DNA of 64,000 bases from Bacteroidota bacterium (lineage in GTDB: Bacteria; Bacteroidota; Bacteroidia; Bacteroidales; NBLH01), in contig JANYKN010000126.1 in the NCBI GenBank assembly GCA_025361565.1, positions 1-64,000 of the forward strand. Direction: 5' to 3'. Of this stretch, positions 27,282 to 35,347 are shown one piece after another. A program made the translations under genes and the position numbers. Below the pieces are notes generated by a model. That model was not told the origin of the DNA. It saw only the letters and a program-made list of their open reading frames with translations, and made no database searches. Position 1 is the stretch's first letter. Every line of letters begins with the position of its first letter.

Positions 27282-29588
27282 TTAATTTATCTGCTTCTTG
27301 AATTTATTCAATTTGTATTGTTTTAATATACTAGAATATTCTTTTAAAGTTCGAAACAGGTTTTCAACATCCTTTTCCTTCGCATCAGGATAAAGCTCTT
27401 CGATTTGCTCAATTGCCCTATTTACAGCTTGCTCTGCTTTTAAATAATTATCTTGCGAAAAACCATCGGACATTACTTTCAACGATTGGTTCATAATGGC
27501 AATGGCATAAAGTTTTTTCTCCTCATTTTCCATTACAAGTTCCAATTTTCCTGTGGATTCTTCCCATTTTAAAAATGCTTTTTCTTCTGAAGTTACTATC
27601 TTGTTCAATCGATAATCGAAATAACTCATTTTAATTACTACCGGCATATTTTCTATGGTTTTATCTGGTTTGTTCAAGTCAAATTTTACCAAAGCAAGTT
27701 TGTTAAGTCCTGGATAAATATTATCAAGTTTCATCTTAACTGAATTATTTTTAGGCGGATCAAATGGAAATCCATACAATTCTTTGAATACTATTTTGTT
27801 GTTGTAGGTTATTTCAACATTAACATCACGGGCAACCGGATAAAGCATTCCTGCTAATTCTCGTTTGAATGTTTCCTGGAGATCGACTGAATTTCCAACA
27901 TGCTGGAAAAGACCGCCGCCACTTGTAGCCAATAGCTTCAGTAAAGCCTGATTATAGTCGATTCCAACGCCAATTGCCGAAAGTTCAATTCCTTTTGCAT
28001 TGTATTCTTTTGATTTATCGACAACTACCTTTGGCTCGTTTTCATCATAACCATCTGTAAGTAAGATGAGTCTATTTGTACCTTTTGCAATTTTATTCTT
28101 CAAAATTTCTTCGTAACCCATTATCATTGCCTTGTACATATTGGTATATCCATCGGCTTGAACCTGATTGATTTGGTCAATGAACTCTTGTGTTCGGCCT
28201 TGCATTTTACCTGCACCAATCAGCATTTCAGCTTCCGAATCATAAATGATGAGCGATGCAATATCGTTTGGCCGCAATGATCCAACAAAACCAATCAGTG
28301 ATTTTTTCAACTCATCAATCCTGTCGTAGCCAGCCATAGAGCCGCTTTTATCCATCACAAACGAAATATTGATAGGTGGTCCATATGAGTTTGATTCGTC
28401 ATTATCAGCTGCAAAACCAATTTCCATTACCGCTTCTTTCGATTTTCCATTGATGAGGTTATTTCCCCATTTGATAACCATTTTAAGTGCTTTGCCTTTT
28501 TCAGGACGAGGATATTGCTTTACAAGAAAATTATTGAATTCGTTAATCAACAATTCCTCAACCGTTGGAATAAATTGTTCAGGATTTTGAAGTTTGGGAT
28601 TTGGATGATAGGTAATATGCATTTCGCCGGCACCAATTCCTCCAGAAAGTCCCTGTGTTAAATCAATTACATTGATATCCTTTTCATAATCAAGGTCTAC
28701 TAGGTATTTGTTCTTTTTTGGCAAAAGGAATTTAGCTTCGCCCTGATCATTGGTTTTGGTATAATAGACTTTTTTCGAATTGAGCATTCTGACATACACA
28801 GGCTCGTTTGGCAATAATTCACCACCTCGGTTTTGAACAAAAATGGTATATAAATATCGTGCAGAAGTTCCGCCAACATCATCAGGTAAAATCTGATTAA
28901 TGGTGTCATTTACATTGGTTTCTTGGATATTGGTAGGTTCGTAAGTGAAAGTATAATGTTCGGTGCCTGCAGGTTTGGAAATGGACATGTCTTTGAAGCT
29001 TTCAATTCCATCAATGTCAATTTCATAATCTTCGCCAATGGGTAAAAGAAATCGTGCAATTCCCTGTTCGTCTGTTTTTCCTTGATAAATGGTTTTGTTT
29101 TTCAGACTGGTCATGTCAACCCGGTAATTTGTTAACGACGATTTATCAGCCCTTTTGATAATAAGTTGTACTATTGATTCAGTGGCTGTTGGTTTTGTTG
29201 AATTGTAAATATTTTGTTTAACAGTAACAAATTCTATCTTGGAACGATCGGGCATGATGCGGTTTTCTTTTTCCCAACGGACCAAATCGTAAGTCATAAA
29301 TTCGCGGCTTTGTCGTTTGCCAGATTCAGGAACTTCAAGAATTTTGTAGTTGAATATTTTACCAACACTTAAAACCCAGCTTTTACCTGTTGTTAATTCA
29401 ATTTTTACTATTCCGCTTCCATCCGTAGAAAGATTTATTTTTTCCTTCGTCAAAGTTTCCTTGAGCACAACAGGCAAACCACGCATTGGATTTTGCTGGT
29501 TATCAACTACAGTCAGCTGGTAGCTTAACTGAGCATAAATTTGAAGATGAAGTAAAGACAGAACAGTAAAAATCAATAGTTTTTTCAT
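27282..29588 (-). CDS. Secreted von Willebrand factor A protein with carboxypeptidase-regulatory-like repeats
   Basis: A 768-residue protein with signal peptide (LLIFTVLSLLHLQIYAQ). Three related beta-rich modules fill residues about 20-330. Each ends in a turn of the form TDxxGxAxFLLPxxxxYxVDI, as in carboxypeptidase-regulatory-like or Cna-B-like domains. The VWA domain runs from about 405 to 590, with an intact metal site: D413-K-S-G-S in FVMDKSGSM, a threonine in DGYTNMYKA, and LLTDGYDENEP. The rest is a helical C-terminal segment. VWA domains mediate metal-dependent protein binding. No membrane anchor or T9SS domain is visible, so it is probably periplasmic or secreted. The isochorismatase-fold gene follows after 30 bases. 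Confidence 0.82.
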   Translation of the reverse strand: MKKLLIFTVLSLLHLQIYAQLSYQLTVVDNQQNPMRGLPVVLKETLTKEKINLSTDGSGIVKIELTTGKSWVLSVGKIFNYKILEVPESGKRQSREFMTYDLVRWEKENRIMPDRSKIEFVTVKQNIYNSTKPTATESIVQLIIKRADKSSLTNYRVDMTSLKNKTIYQGKTDEQGIARFLLPIGEDYEIDIDGIESFKDMSISKPAGTEHYTFTYEPTNIQETNVNDTINQILPDDVGGTSARYLYTIFVQNRGGELLPNEPVYVRMLNSKKVYYTKTNDQGEAKFLLPKKNKYLVDLDYEKDINVIDLTQGLSGGIGAGEMHITYHPNPKLQNPEQFIPTVEELLINEFNNFLVKQYPRPEKGKALKMVIKWGNNLINGKSKEAVMEIGFAADNDESNSYGPPINISFVMDKSGSMAGYDRIDELKKSLIGFVGSLRPNDIASLIIYDSEAEMLIGAGKMQGRTQEFIDQINQVQADGYTNMYKAMIMGYEEILKNKIAKGTNRLILLTDGYDENEPKVVVDKSKEYNAKGIELSAIGVGIDYNQALLKLLATSGGGLFQHVGNSVDLQETFKRELAGMLYPVARDVNVEITYNNKIVFKELYGFPFDPPKNNSVKMKLDNIYPGLNKLALVKFDLNKPDKTIENMPVVIKMSYFDYRLNKIVTSEEKAFLKWEESTGKLELVMENEEKKLYAIAIMNQSLKVMSDGFSQDNYLKAEQAVNRAIEQIEELYPDAKEKDVENLFRTLKEYSSILKQYKLNKFKKQIN

Positions 29589-29684
29589 TTCTTTCAGTTT
29601 TTGGGTTGGGACTAGAAAGATAACGAATCTTTTTGATTATTGATTGTTTGTAGTATGGAATTTTGAATTTGAATCTGCTTGGTA

Positions 29685-29715
29685 GACTTTCCAAGTTTTA
29701 AAAACTTGGAAAGTC
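29685..29715. repeat. Dispersed palindrome, copy 1 (arms GACTTTCCAAG)
   Basis: A 31-base palindrome with 15-base arms starting GACTTTCCAAGTTTT. It ends 8 bases beyond the prfB stop on the 3' side. A second copy, nearly identical, is at 50699-50728, also just past a stop codon. Confidence 0.75.
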
Positions 29716-29723
29716 TTGGACAT

Positions 29724-30822
29724 CTAAACCTTCTCCATCCCACCAAACTCCATCAAATAGCTTTTAATAAAACCATTTATTTCGCCATCCATAACAGCCT
29801 GAACATTTGAGGTTTCAAAACCAGTTCGCAAGTCTTTTACCATTTTATAAGGATGCATTACATAGGAGCGGATTTGTGATCCCCACTCGATTTTCTTTTT
29901 ATTGCCTTCAATTTTAGCTTGTTCTTCCTGCCTTTTACGTAGTTCAAGTTCGTATAAATGCGATTTCAGAATCCTCATGGCATTTTCTTTGTTTTGAAGT
30001 TGCGAGCGGGTTTCAGTGTTTTCAACCACAAGTCCCGAAGGTTCATGCCTTACCCGAACACCAGTTTCTACTTTGTTCACATTTTGACCGCCTGCACCAC
30101 CGGAGCGGAAAGTATCCCATTTCAGGTCGGATGCGTTTATATTTATCTCAATGGTATCATCGATCATCGGCGAAACATAGACCGAGGAAAATGTGGTATG
30201 TCTTTTATTTGCTGAATCGAAAGGTGAAAGTCTTACCAAGCGGTGAACGCCATTTTCACTTTTCAACATCCCGTAAGCATAATCGCCTTCAAATTCAAGT
30301 GTAACGGTACTTACACCGGCTATTTCACCATCAAGGCGATACGCTTCTTTTACCTTATAATTGTTTTTTTCGCCCCAGCGGATATACATACGCATGAGCA
30401 TGGCTGTCCAATCCAAGCTTTCAGTTCCACCGGCACCAGAGTTGATTTTTACGATTGCCCCAAGCATATCTTCCTGGTTTCGGAGCATGTTTCGTGATTC
30501 TAAATCTTCAATAAGTTCAAGTGTGGCTTTGTATTGATTGTCAAGCTCATCTTCAGTGGCATCACCTTCTTTGAAAAAATCAAAAATAATGATAAGATCT
30601 TCTGTTGCCTGTTCAATTTTTTGATAATCAGCAGTCCATTTTTTTATGGAATTTACCTTTCTCATTTGTTCCTCTGCAGCTTTGGGACTATCCCAAAAGC
30701 CCGGAGCCTGGGTTTTTTCTTCTTCGTTCGCAAGTTCTATTAATTTGCCGTCAATGTCAAAGATGCCTCCTTAAAGCTTTTTGGCGATCGCTTATATCCT
30801 GAATTTGTTCTTTAAAAACCAT
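29724..30822 (-). CDS. prfB: Peptide chain release factor 2, with programmed +1 frameshift
   Basis: Translation starts at ATG 30822-30820. Codons 1-21 end in CTT, followed by an in-frame TGA at 30759-30757. A +1 shift at CTT-T reads on as GAC and joins the long frame through 29724, giving a 365-residue product, the usual RF2 length. Downstream, SPF (residues 199-201) is the UGA/UAA recognition motif and GGQ (244-246, in SGGAGGQNVNKVET) enters the peptidyl transferase centre. Reading only the long frame from an internal ATG would lose 52 residues. RF2 ends translation at UGA and UAA, and low RF2 favours the shift, so it regulates itself. A palindrome lies 8 bases past the stop. Confidence 0.95.
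30756..30771 (-). promoter_or_regulatory. prfB: prfB +1 frameshift site
   Basis: On the minus strand: AGG AGG CAT CTT TGA C. The AGGAGG acts as an internal Shine-Dalgarno element, three bases before the slippery CTT, with TGA as the stop codon and C after it. The order and spacing are the same as the Escherichia coli RF2 site, AGG GGG TAT CTT TGA C. Confidence 0.93.
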
Positions 30823-30842
30823 TATTTTATCTTTATTTTACG

Positions 30843-30850
30843 CAAAAATA
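30843..30850 (-). promoter_or_regulatory. Predicted -7 box TATTTTTG of prfB
   Basis: TATTTTTG on the minus strand lies 20 bases before the prfB ATG. No TTTG is found at the right -33 spacing. Confidence 0.3.
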
Positions 30851-30964
30851 GCAAATATTATTTAATATTGTCGGGATTATCAATGTTGGAAGCATTTTGG
30901 ATTAATGGATTATTTATAAAATTCAAAATCATCCGCATTTGAAAAACTAAATTTATTTCCTATC

Positions 30965-31519
30965 ATGAAAAGAATTTATCAAATCATTTCATTAATACTT
31001 ATAAGTATGCCATTTATAGTTAATGCCCAAAACAATAATCCTGATTCTAGTGCCTTCGAAGCCGACGTATTGGCAACCACATTAATGCATCCGGGAGCAA
31101 TTGTTCCTAATTTTTCATTGACCTCGCTTGATGGCAAAAAGTTTCAATTGTCAGAATTAAAAGGGAAAACAGTTTTTCTGAATTTCTTTGCTTTGTCATG
31201 CCCCATCTGCCTAAAAGAATTGCCTGAACTTGAAAAACAAATCTGGCAAAAATATAAGGACAATAAAAATATTGTGATTTTGTGCATTGGTCGTGAAGAA
31301 AGTGATGAAAAACTAATTGCTTTCAGGGACAAAAATCAATATACATTTCCAATTGCCGCAGATACCAATCGTGCTATCTACGCTTTATTTGGCGCAAAAT
31401 ACATTCCACGCAATATCATAATTGATAAAGAAGGAAAACTGGTTTTTACCGAAGTGGGATTTAATGAGGAGAAATTTGCAGAACTAATCCTGGCAATCGA
31501 AAATACGATGATGGAATGA
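30965..31519 (+). CDS. Exported thioredoxin-fold protein (TlpA/peroxiredoxin-like)
   Basis: A 184-residue protein with a signal peptide (IYQIISLILISMPFIVNAQ). It has an AhpC/TSA-like start (HPGAIVPNFSLTSLDGKKF) and a redox site C-P-I-C in FFALSCPICLKELPEL. The cis-proline region, AKYIPRNIIIDKEGKLV, is present. The fold and the CxxC pair point to a periplasmic TlpA/ResA-type thiol-disulfide oxidoreductase that keeps partner cysteines reduced. The partner is not known. It diverges from prfB and converges on the terC gene. Confidence 0.8.
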   Translation: MKRIYQIISLILISMPFIVNAQNNNPDSSAFEADVLATTLMHPGAIVPNFSLTSLDGKKFQLSELKGKTVFLNFFALSCPICLKELPELEKQIWQKYKDNKNIVILCIGREESDEKLIAFRDKNQYTFPIAADTNRAIYALFGAKYIPRNIIIDKEGKLVFTEVGFNEEKFAELILAIENTMME

Positions 31520-31533
31520 TCATTCATTGTATC

Positions 31534-31597
31534 ACAGCATTTATGCTGTTTATAAGTTGATAATAAGCAATAATGTAAATCAATCGGGATAAATCCC
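31534..31597. repeat. Two small palindromes between the thioredoxin-fold and terC genes
   Basis: ACAGCATTTATGCTGT (31534-31549) is a perfect palindrome 14 bases past the thioredoxin stop, followed by TTTATA and perhaps a weak terminator. A second, GGGATAAATCCC, lies at 31586-31597. Both are in a convergent spacer. Confidence 0.35.
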
Positions 31598-31623
31598 AAT
31601 ATACTTTAATATCATTTATTCTA

Positions 31624-32565
31624 TCATTTCATTTCTTCCATTTGCCCTGTTTCAATTTTTTCAGTAATTGCAATAGAAGCAATCACCGGGAAAACCAATA
31701 ATCCCAAAATAGTTAATAATGACCAACCTACAGGTATTTTATAAATTCCTGAAATACACATTTTTGCACCTACAAAAATTAAAATTGCTGCAATTCCATA
31801 TTTTAGAAATCTGAAATATTTTACAATTCCTGCAAGCGCAAAATACAGAGATCTTAGTCCAAGAATGGCAAAAACATTGGAAGTATAAACAATAAAAGTA
31901 TCATCAGAAATGGCTAATACCGCAGGAATAGAATCAACAGCGAAAATTAAATCTGAAAACTCAATAATGATTAGTGTAATAAATAGTGGTGTAGCAAACG
32001 TTTTTGCATTTAAACTTACAAAAAGTCTATCTCCATGGTCTTGATTAGAAACAGGCATCAGCTTTTTAAATAGCCTGACCAATGGATTTTTCTCCGGTTC
32101 AAATTCTTTATCTTTTTCAAAAGGTATTTTTGCTCCTGTATAGATTAGAAATGCACCAAAAACATAAATAATCCAATGGAAATTATGAATTAATGAAATT
32201 CCTGCCATAATAAAGATAGCGCGCAAAACTAGAGCTCCAAGTATACCCCAAAATAAAATCTTGTGTTGATATTGAGGCTTTACCTGAAAATAGCCAAAAA
32301 TCATAATAAAGACGAATAGATTATCGATACTTAATGATTTTTCAATCACGTATGCGGTAAGAAATTCCAGCGCTTTTACTTTGCCAAACCAAAGATAAAT
32401 GCCATAATTGAATAGTAGAGCAAGGCTTATCCAAATAGCACTCCAGATAAGCGCTTCTTTAATTTTTATCTCGTGCGATTTTTTATGGAAAACAAATAGA
32501 TCCAGAACCAACATAATGGCAACAAATAATCCAAATGCAATCCAGATAATACTTTTTTCGAGCAT
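31624..32565 (-). CDS. TerC/Alx-family membrane protein
   Basis: A 313-residue polytopic protein with about nine hydrophobic helices. The family signature is present: VFHKKSHEIKIKEAL near the start, EKSLSIDNLFVF, and EFSDLIFAVDSIPAVLAI with its acidic residues in the membrane. TerC and the related Alx export manganese in several bacteria and supply Mn to exported enzymes; tellurite resistance is the historical name. It lies 25 bases downstream of mntP on the same strand, so the two are likely cotranscribed, which supports a manganese role. No yybP-ykoY-type riboswitch is recognisable. Confidence 0.9.
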   Translation of the reverse strand: MLEKSIIWIAFGLFVAIMLVLDLFVFHKKSHEIKIKEALIWSAIWISLALLFNYGIYLWFGKVKALEFLTAYVIEKSLSIDNLFVFIMIFGYFQVKPQYQHKILFWGILGALVLRAIFIMAGISLIHNFHWIIYVFGAFLIYTGAKIPFEKDKEFEPEKNPLVRLFKKLMPVSNQDHGDRLFVSLNAKTFATPLFITLIIIEFSDLIFAVDSIPAVLAISDDTFIVYTSNVFAILGLRSLYFALAGIVKYFRFLKYGIAAILIFVGAKMCISGIYKIPVGWSLLTILGLLVFPVIASIAITEKIETGQMEEMK

Positions 32566-32590
32566 ATAGTTTTTTTTTGAAAAATTTACT

Positions 32591-33151
32591 TTATAAATTC
32601 AGATGTTGAATCAAAATTTTTACACCAATTCCAATAAGCACTATTCCTCCTGCAAACTCAATCTTCCTGCCAAAAAAGATACCGATTTTTTTGCCTGCAA
32701 ACATTCCTATCATCGATACAAGAAAAGTTAAAGTACCAATAATTATAGTAGCAATGGTGATGTTAATATTAATAAAAGCAAAACTTACACCAACAATTAA
32801 TGCATCTATACTTGTAGCAATAGCCATTCCAATCATTACACTATATTTAAGTGGATTAAAGTTTTTTTTAGTTTCTTCATTTTTAAAGCTTTCATAAATC
32901 ATTTTTGTTCCTATTAAAAACAGTAAGATAAATGCAATCCAATGATCGTAATCTACGATAATATCTTTTACCTGAAATCCTAAAAACCACCCAATTAAAG
33001 GCATTGCTCCTTGGAAAACCGCCAAAACAATTGCAATACGTACAGCCTGTAGAAAACGGATGTGGCTAACCACAATGCCTGTACTTATTGATACTGCAAA
33101 GGAATCGACAGTTAATCCAAAAGCGATGAGTATAATTGTAAACAATTCCAT
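32591..33151 (-). CDS. mntP: Manganese efflux pump MntP
   Basis: A 186-residue protein with six hydrophobic helices, normal MntP length. It begins with the family's LTVDSFAVSISTGI motif, and a second motif, SIDALIVGVSFAF, shows the internal duplication. The Asp in each helix is thought to line the Mn path. MntP exports Mn2+ and protects against its excess. It is followed after 25 bases by terC, and preceded by a tRNA gene whose terminator ends 54 bases upstream, so its own promoter must sit in that short stretch; no clear TAnnTTTG is seen. Confidence 0.92.
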   Translation of the reverse strand: MELFTIILIAFGLTVDSFAVSISTGIVVSHIRFLQAVRIAIVLAVFQGAMPLIGWFLGFQVKDIIVDYDHWIAFILLFLIGTKMIYESFKNEETKKNFNPLKYSVMIGMAIATSIDALIVGVSFAFININITIATIIIGTLTFLVSMIGMFAGKKIGIFFGRKIEFAGGIVLIGIGVKILIQHLNL

Positions 33152-33204
33152 TGAAAATAAACAATTTAGATTGAATTAGAAGTAAAAATAATGAACAATA
33201 TGAA

Positions 33205-33239
33205 TAAAAAAAATCCCTAATCGTTTGATTAGGGATTTT
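33205..33239 (-). terminator. Intrinsic terminator of the tRNA-Leu gene
   Basis: Perfect hairpin with arms AAATCCCTAATC and GATTAGGGATTT around a four-base loop (33211-33238). The run of A before the left arm gives the U-run for minus-strand RNA. It starts three bases past the tRNA 3' end. Confidence 0.85.
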
Positions 33240-33241
33240 AG

Positions 33242-33325
33242 TACCCAGAGCCGGGGTCGAACCGGCACTCCGGTGAAGGAACTGGTGTTTGAGACCAGCG
33301 CGTCTACCAATTCCGCCATCTGGGC
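33242..33325 (-). tRNA. tRNA-Leu (anticodon CAA)
   Basis: An 84-base class II tRNA on the minus strand. The acceptor stem is GCCCAGA pairing with TCTGGGT (a G-T first pair), followed by discriminator A. The D loop contains GGAATTGGTAGACGC, the anticodon arm CTGGT-CTCAAAC-ACCAG gives anticodon CAA (reading UUG), and there is a long variable arm before the T arm GCCGGTTCGACCCCGGC. The 3' CCA is not encoded. It stands alone, with promoter and terminator of its own. Confidence 0.96.
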
Positions 33326-33342
33326 TTGCTTAAATTGGACTG

Positions 33343-33373
33343 CGAAAATAAGTAAATGTTTTGTCAGGTCAAA
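33343..33373 (-). promoter_or_regulatory. Predicted tRNA-Leu promoter (TTTG-N19-TATTTTCG)
   Basis: Minus strand: TTTG (33370-33373), 19 bases, TATTTTCG (33343-33350), then the start-site region GCAGTCCAA. The same GCAGTCCAA follows the -7 box of rplM at the window end, which suggests a shared stable-RNA/ribosomal initiation sequence. Confidence 0.55.
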
Positions 33374-33477
33374 ATATATTTCTAAAAAATATTCTTTATG
33401 CCAGAATATCAATCAGATATAATATAAAAAGTTATAATATTTAAGTGATTATTGGAATTTAGTCGATTTCACTTTTA

Positions 33478-33630
33478 TCTTTTTTACCTCGACTTTGCTC
33501 AGCATAAACCTAATATCTATTGTCTTGATTTAATGTTTTATTTTTTCGTTTTTGTCTTTTAATTTTTGTTGTTCGTCTTTTGATTCTTGTTTTTTGTCTT
33601 TTTTACTTCGACTTTACTCAGCATAAACCT
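33478..33630. repeat. Pair of 34-base direct repeats
   Basis: Copies at 33478-33511 and 33597-33630 (core cgactttgctcagcataaac) differ at two positions and lie 119 bases apart. The wording, reversed, resembles the ctgagcaaagtcga dispersed repeat of Bacteroidota. The interval is T-rich with no ORF. Confidence 0.65.
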
Positions 33631-33648
33631 TTAGTCTTTTATCTTATT

Positions 33649-35223
33649 TTACTTGTCTTCCAGTACATACCCCTTTGCCATCTTTGTATATTCTTCTAAT
33701 TGGTTGTTAATCCAAGATTGATCAAAACCCAGTTCATCAGCCATCAATCTTGCAACCTCGGGTGCCATTTGAACACTTGCCCTTGCATCTAAAAATAAAG
33801 CACGCACCCTTCTGGCAAGCACATCATCAAGCGTCCTGGCCATTTCGTTTCGCACAGCCCAAATTACTTCAACAGCTGTAAATGGCAAATCAGGATGAAG
33901 TTGATTGCCAAGGGCAGGGTTTTGAATTTGAAGTTTCTTTAAGTCGATTTTATCGGAGCCATAAATATACAAATGATCATTAAAATCGACCTGTGCCACA
34001 TAACCATGGATTGGCATATTTGTAGTAACACATTTTCTTTCCTCAAGACCAGCAATCATAGCTGCTTTATCAATAGTATCTTCGGCCATTTTGCGATAAG
34101 TAGTCCATTTTCCACCAATTATCGTAACCAATCCAGTTAATGAAACAATTATTTTATGCCCTCGCGAAATTTCTTTGGTTTCGGAAGCATCATCTTCAGG
34201 CGCTGCAAGTGGTCTTAACCCTGCAAAGATGCTTAATACGTCTTTTCGGGTTGGATCCTTTTTTAAATATTTGGCAGCTGTTGATAAAATAAAATCAATT
34301 TCTTCTTCAAGTGCCCTTGGCTCTAAAGAAGTGCTTTGTACAGGAGTGTCTGTAGTACCCACAACTACTTTCCCGTGCCATGGAACTGCAAATAAAACAC
34401 GGCCGTCGGAGGTTTTGGGAATCATAATGGCTGAATCGCCCTGTAAAAAAGATTTGTCAAGGATTACATGGACACCCTGGCTTGGTTTAACAATTTTTTT
34501 TGCTCCAGGTTCATTCATTTGTAAAATTTCATCAACAAAAACCCCGGTTGCATTAATCACAGCCTTGGCTTTGATAATATATTTATTCCCAGTCTCTTTA
34601 TCAATAGCTTCTACTCCGGAAATAATACCTTCGTCGGTTTTTAAAAGCCGTATTACTTCAAAATAATTTAATGCAACTCCATTATTTTCTACCATTGTCT
34701 GGGCAAGGTTTATAGCTAGCCGTGCATCATCGAATTGCCCGTCGTAATAAATAACTCCACCAGTTAACCCTTCTTCTGAAAGATTGGGAATCGATTTCAA
34801 TGTATCTTCCTTAGATATATGTTCCGATGGGCCAAGTCCCAGTTTTCCTGCCATCATGTCATACACCTTCATGCCAATTGTATAGAATGGCCCGTCCCAC
34901 CAAATATAATTCGGGATAATAAATGCCTGGTTTTTAACAAGATGAGGTGCATTCTGTCTTAAAAGTCCACGTTCGTGCAAAGCTTCCAGAACAAGTGATA
35001 TATCGCCCTGCGCTAAATACCTGACACCTCCATGAACCAGCTTGGTACTCCTGCTCGATGTGCCTTTAGCAAAATCAGATTGTTCAAGTAAAATAGTTTG
35101 GTAACCTCTTGTGGCAGCATCCAGGCCTGCACCCAGGCCACTTGCTCCACCACCAATAACCAGAACATCCCAAACTTTATTGGGGCTGATTTTTAGGTTA
35201 TTCAACATTTGATCTCTATTCAT
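33649..35223 (-). CDS. glpD: FAD-dependent glycerol-3-phosphate dehydrogenase
   Basis: A 524-residue enzyme of normal length. The FAD-binding loop VLVIGGGASGLGAGLDAATR opens it, followed by KGTSSRSTKLVHGGVRYLAQG, which is the classic GlpD/GlpA signature, and later VVGTTDTP and GGKWTTYRKMAEDTID. The C-terminal cap domain (about 400-524) is the DAO_C type. It oxidises glycerol 3-phosphate to dihydroxyacetone phosphate and passes electrons to quinone at the membrane surface. No glycerol kinase or facilitator gene is nearby, so it stands apart from the classic glp operon. Confidence 0.93.
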   Translation of the reverse strand: MNRDQMLNNLKISPNKVWDVLVIGGGASGLGAGLDAATRGYQTILLEQSDFAKGTSSRSTKLVHGGVRYLAQGDISLVLEALHERGLLRQNAPHLVKNQAFIIPNYIWWDGPFYTIGMKVYDMMAGKLGLGPSEHISKEDTLKSIPNLSEEGLTGGVIYYDGQFDDARLAINLAQTMVENNGVALNYFEVIRLLKTDEGIISGVEAIDKETGNKYIIKAKAVINATGVFVDEILQMNEPGAKKIVKPSQGVHVILDKSFLQGDSAIMIPKTSDGRVLFAVPWHGKVVVGTTDTPVQSTSLEPRALEEEIDFILSTAAKYLKKDPTRKDVLSIFAGLRPLAAPEDDASETKEISRGHKIIVSLTGLVTIIGGKWTTYRKMAEDTIDKAAMIAGLEERKCVTTNMPIHGYVAQVDFNDHLYIYGSDKIDLKKLQIQNPALGNQLHPDLPFTAVEVIWAVRNEMARTLDDVLARRVRALFLDARASVQMAPEVARLMADELGFDQSWINNQLEEYTKMAKGYVLEDK

Positions 35224-35347
35224 AAAATCGGATTAATTTTGAGTTAGGATAAAGGTAGTAAATATGATTGGTAATTTGATTGAAATTTCAAACTTTAGCC
35301 ACTCCGAACTCTAGGTACTCAGTAATTAAACCTTTAGCACTTTTTTT

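Larger units (their letters stand above)
33326..33648. other. Spacer with tRNA promoter and two diverged direct-repeat copies
   Basis: The 323 bases between tRNA-Leu and glpD contain the tRNA promoter (33343-33373) and, at the glpD end, a T-rich stretch with a 34-base direct repeat. No gene or RNA motif is apparent otherwise, and no terminator for glpD is seen. Confidence 0.5.

Noticed and set aside
30165-30665. prfB beginning at the internal ATG near 30665
   Set aside because: The frameshift site upstream is intact and adds 52 residues, giving the standard RF2 length.
33152-33240. Manganese riboswitch (yybP-ykoY type) before mntP
   Set aside because: The space between the tRNA terminator and the ATG is about 54 bases and no matching fold is visible.
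33176-33422. ORFs on both strands across the tRNA-Leu gene
   Set aside because: They cover the tRNA and its promoter and show no protein-like composition.
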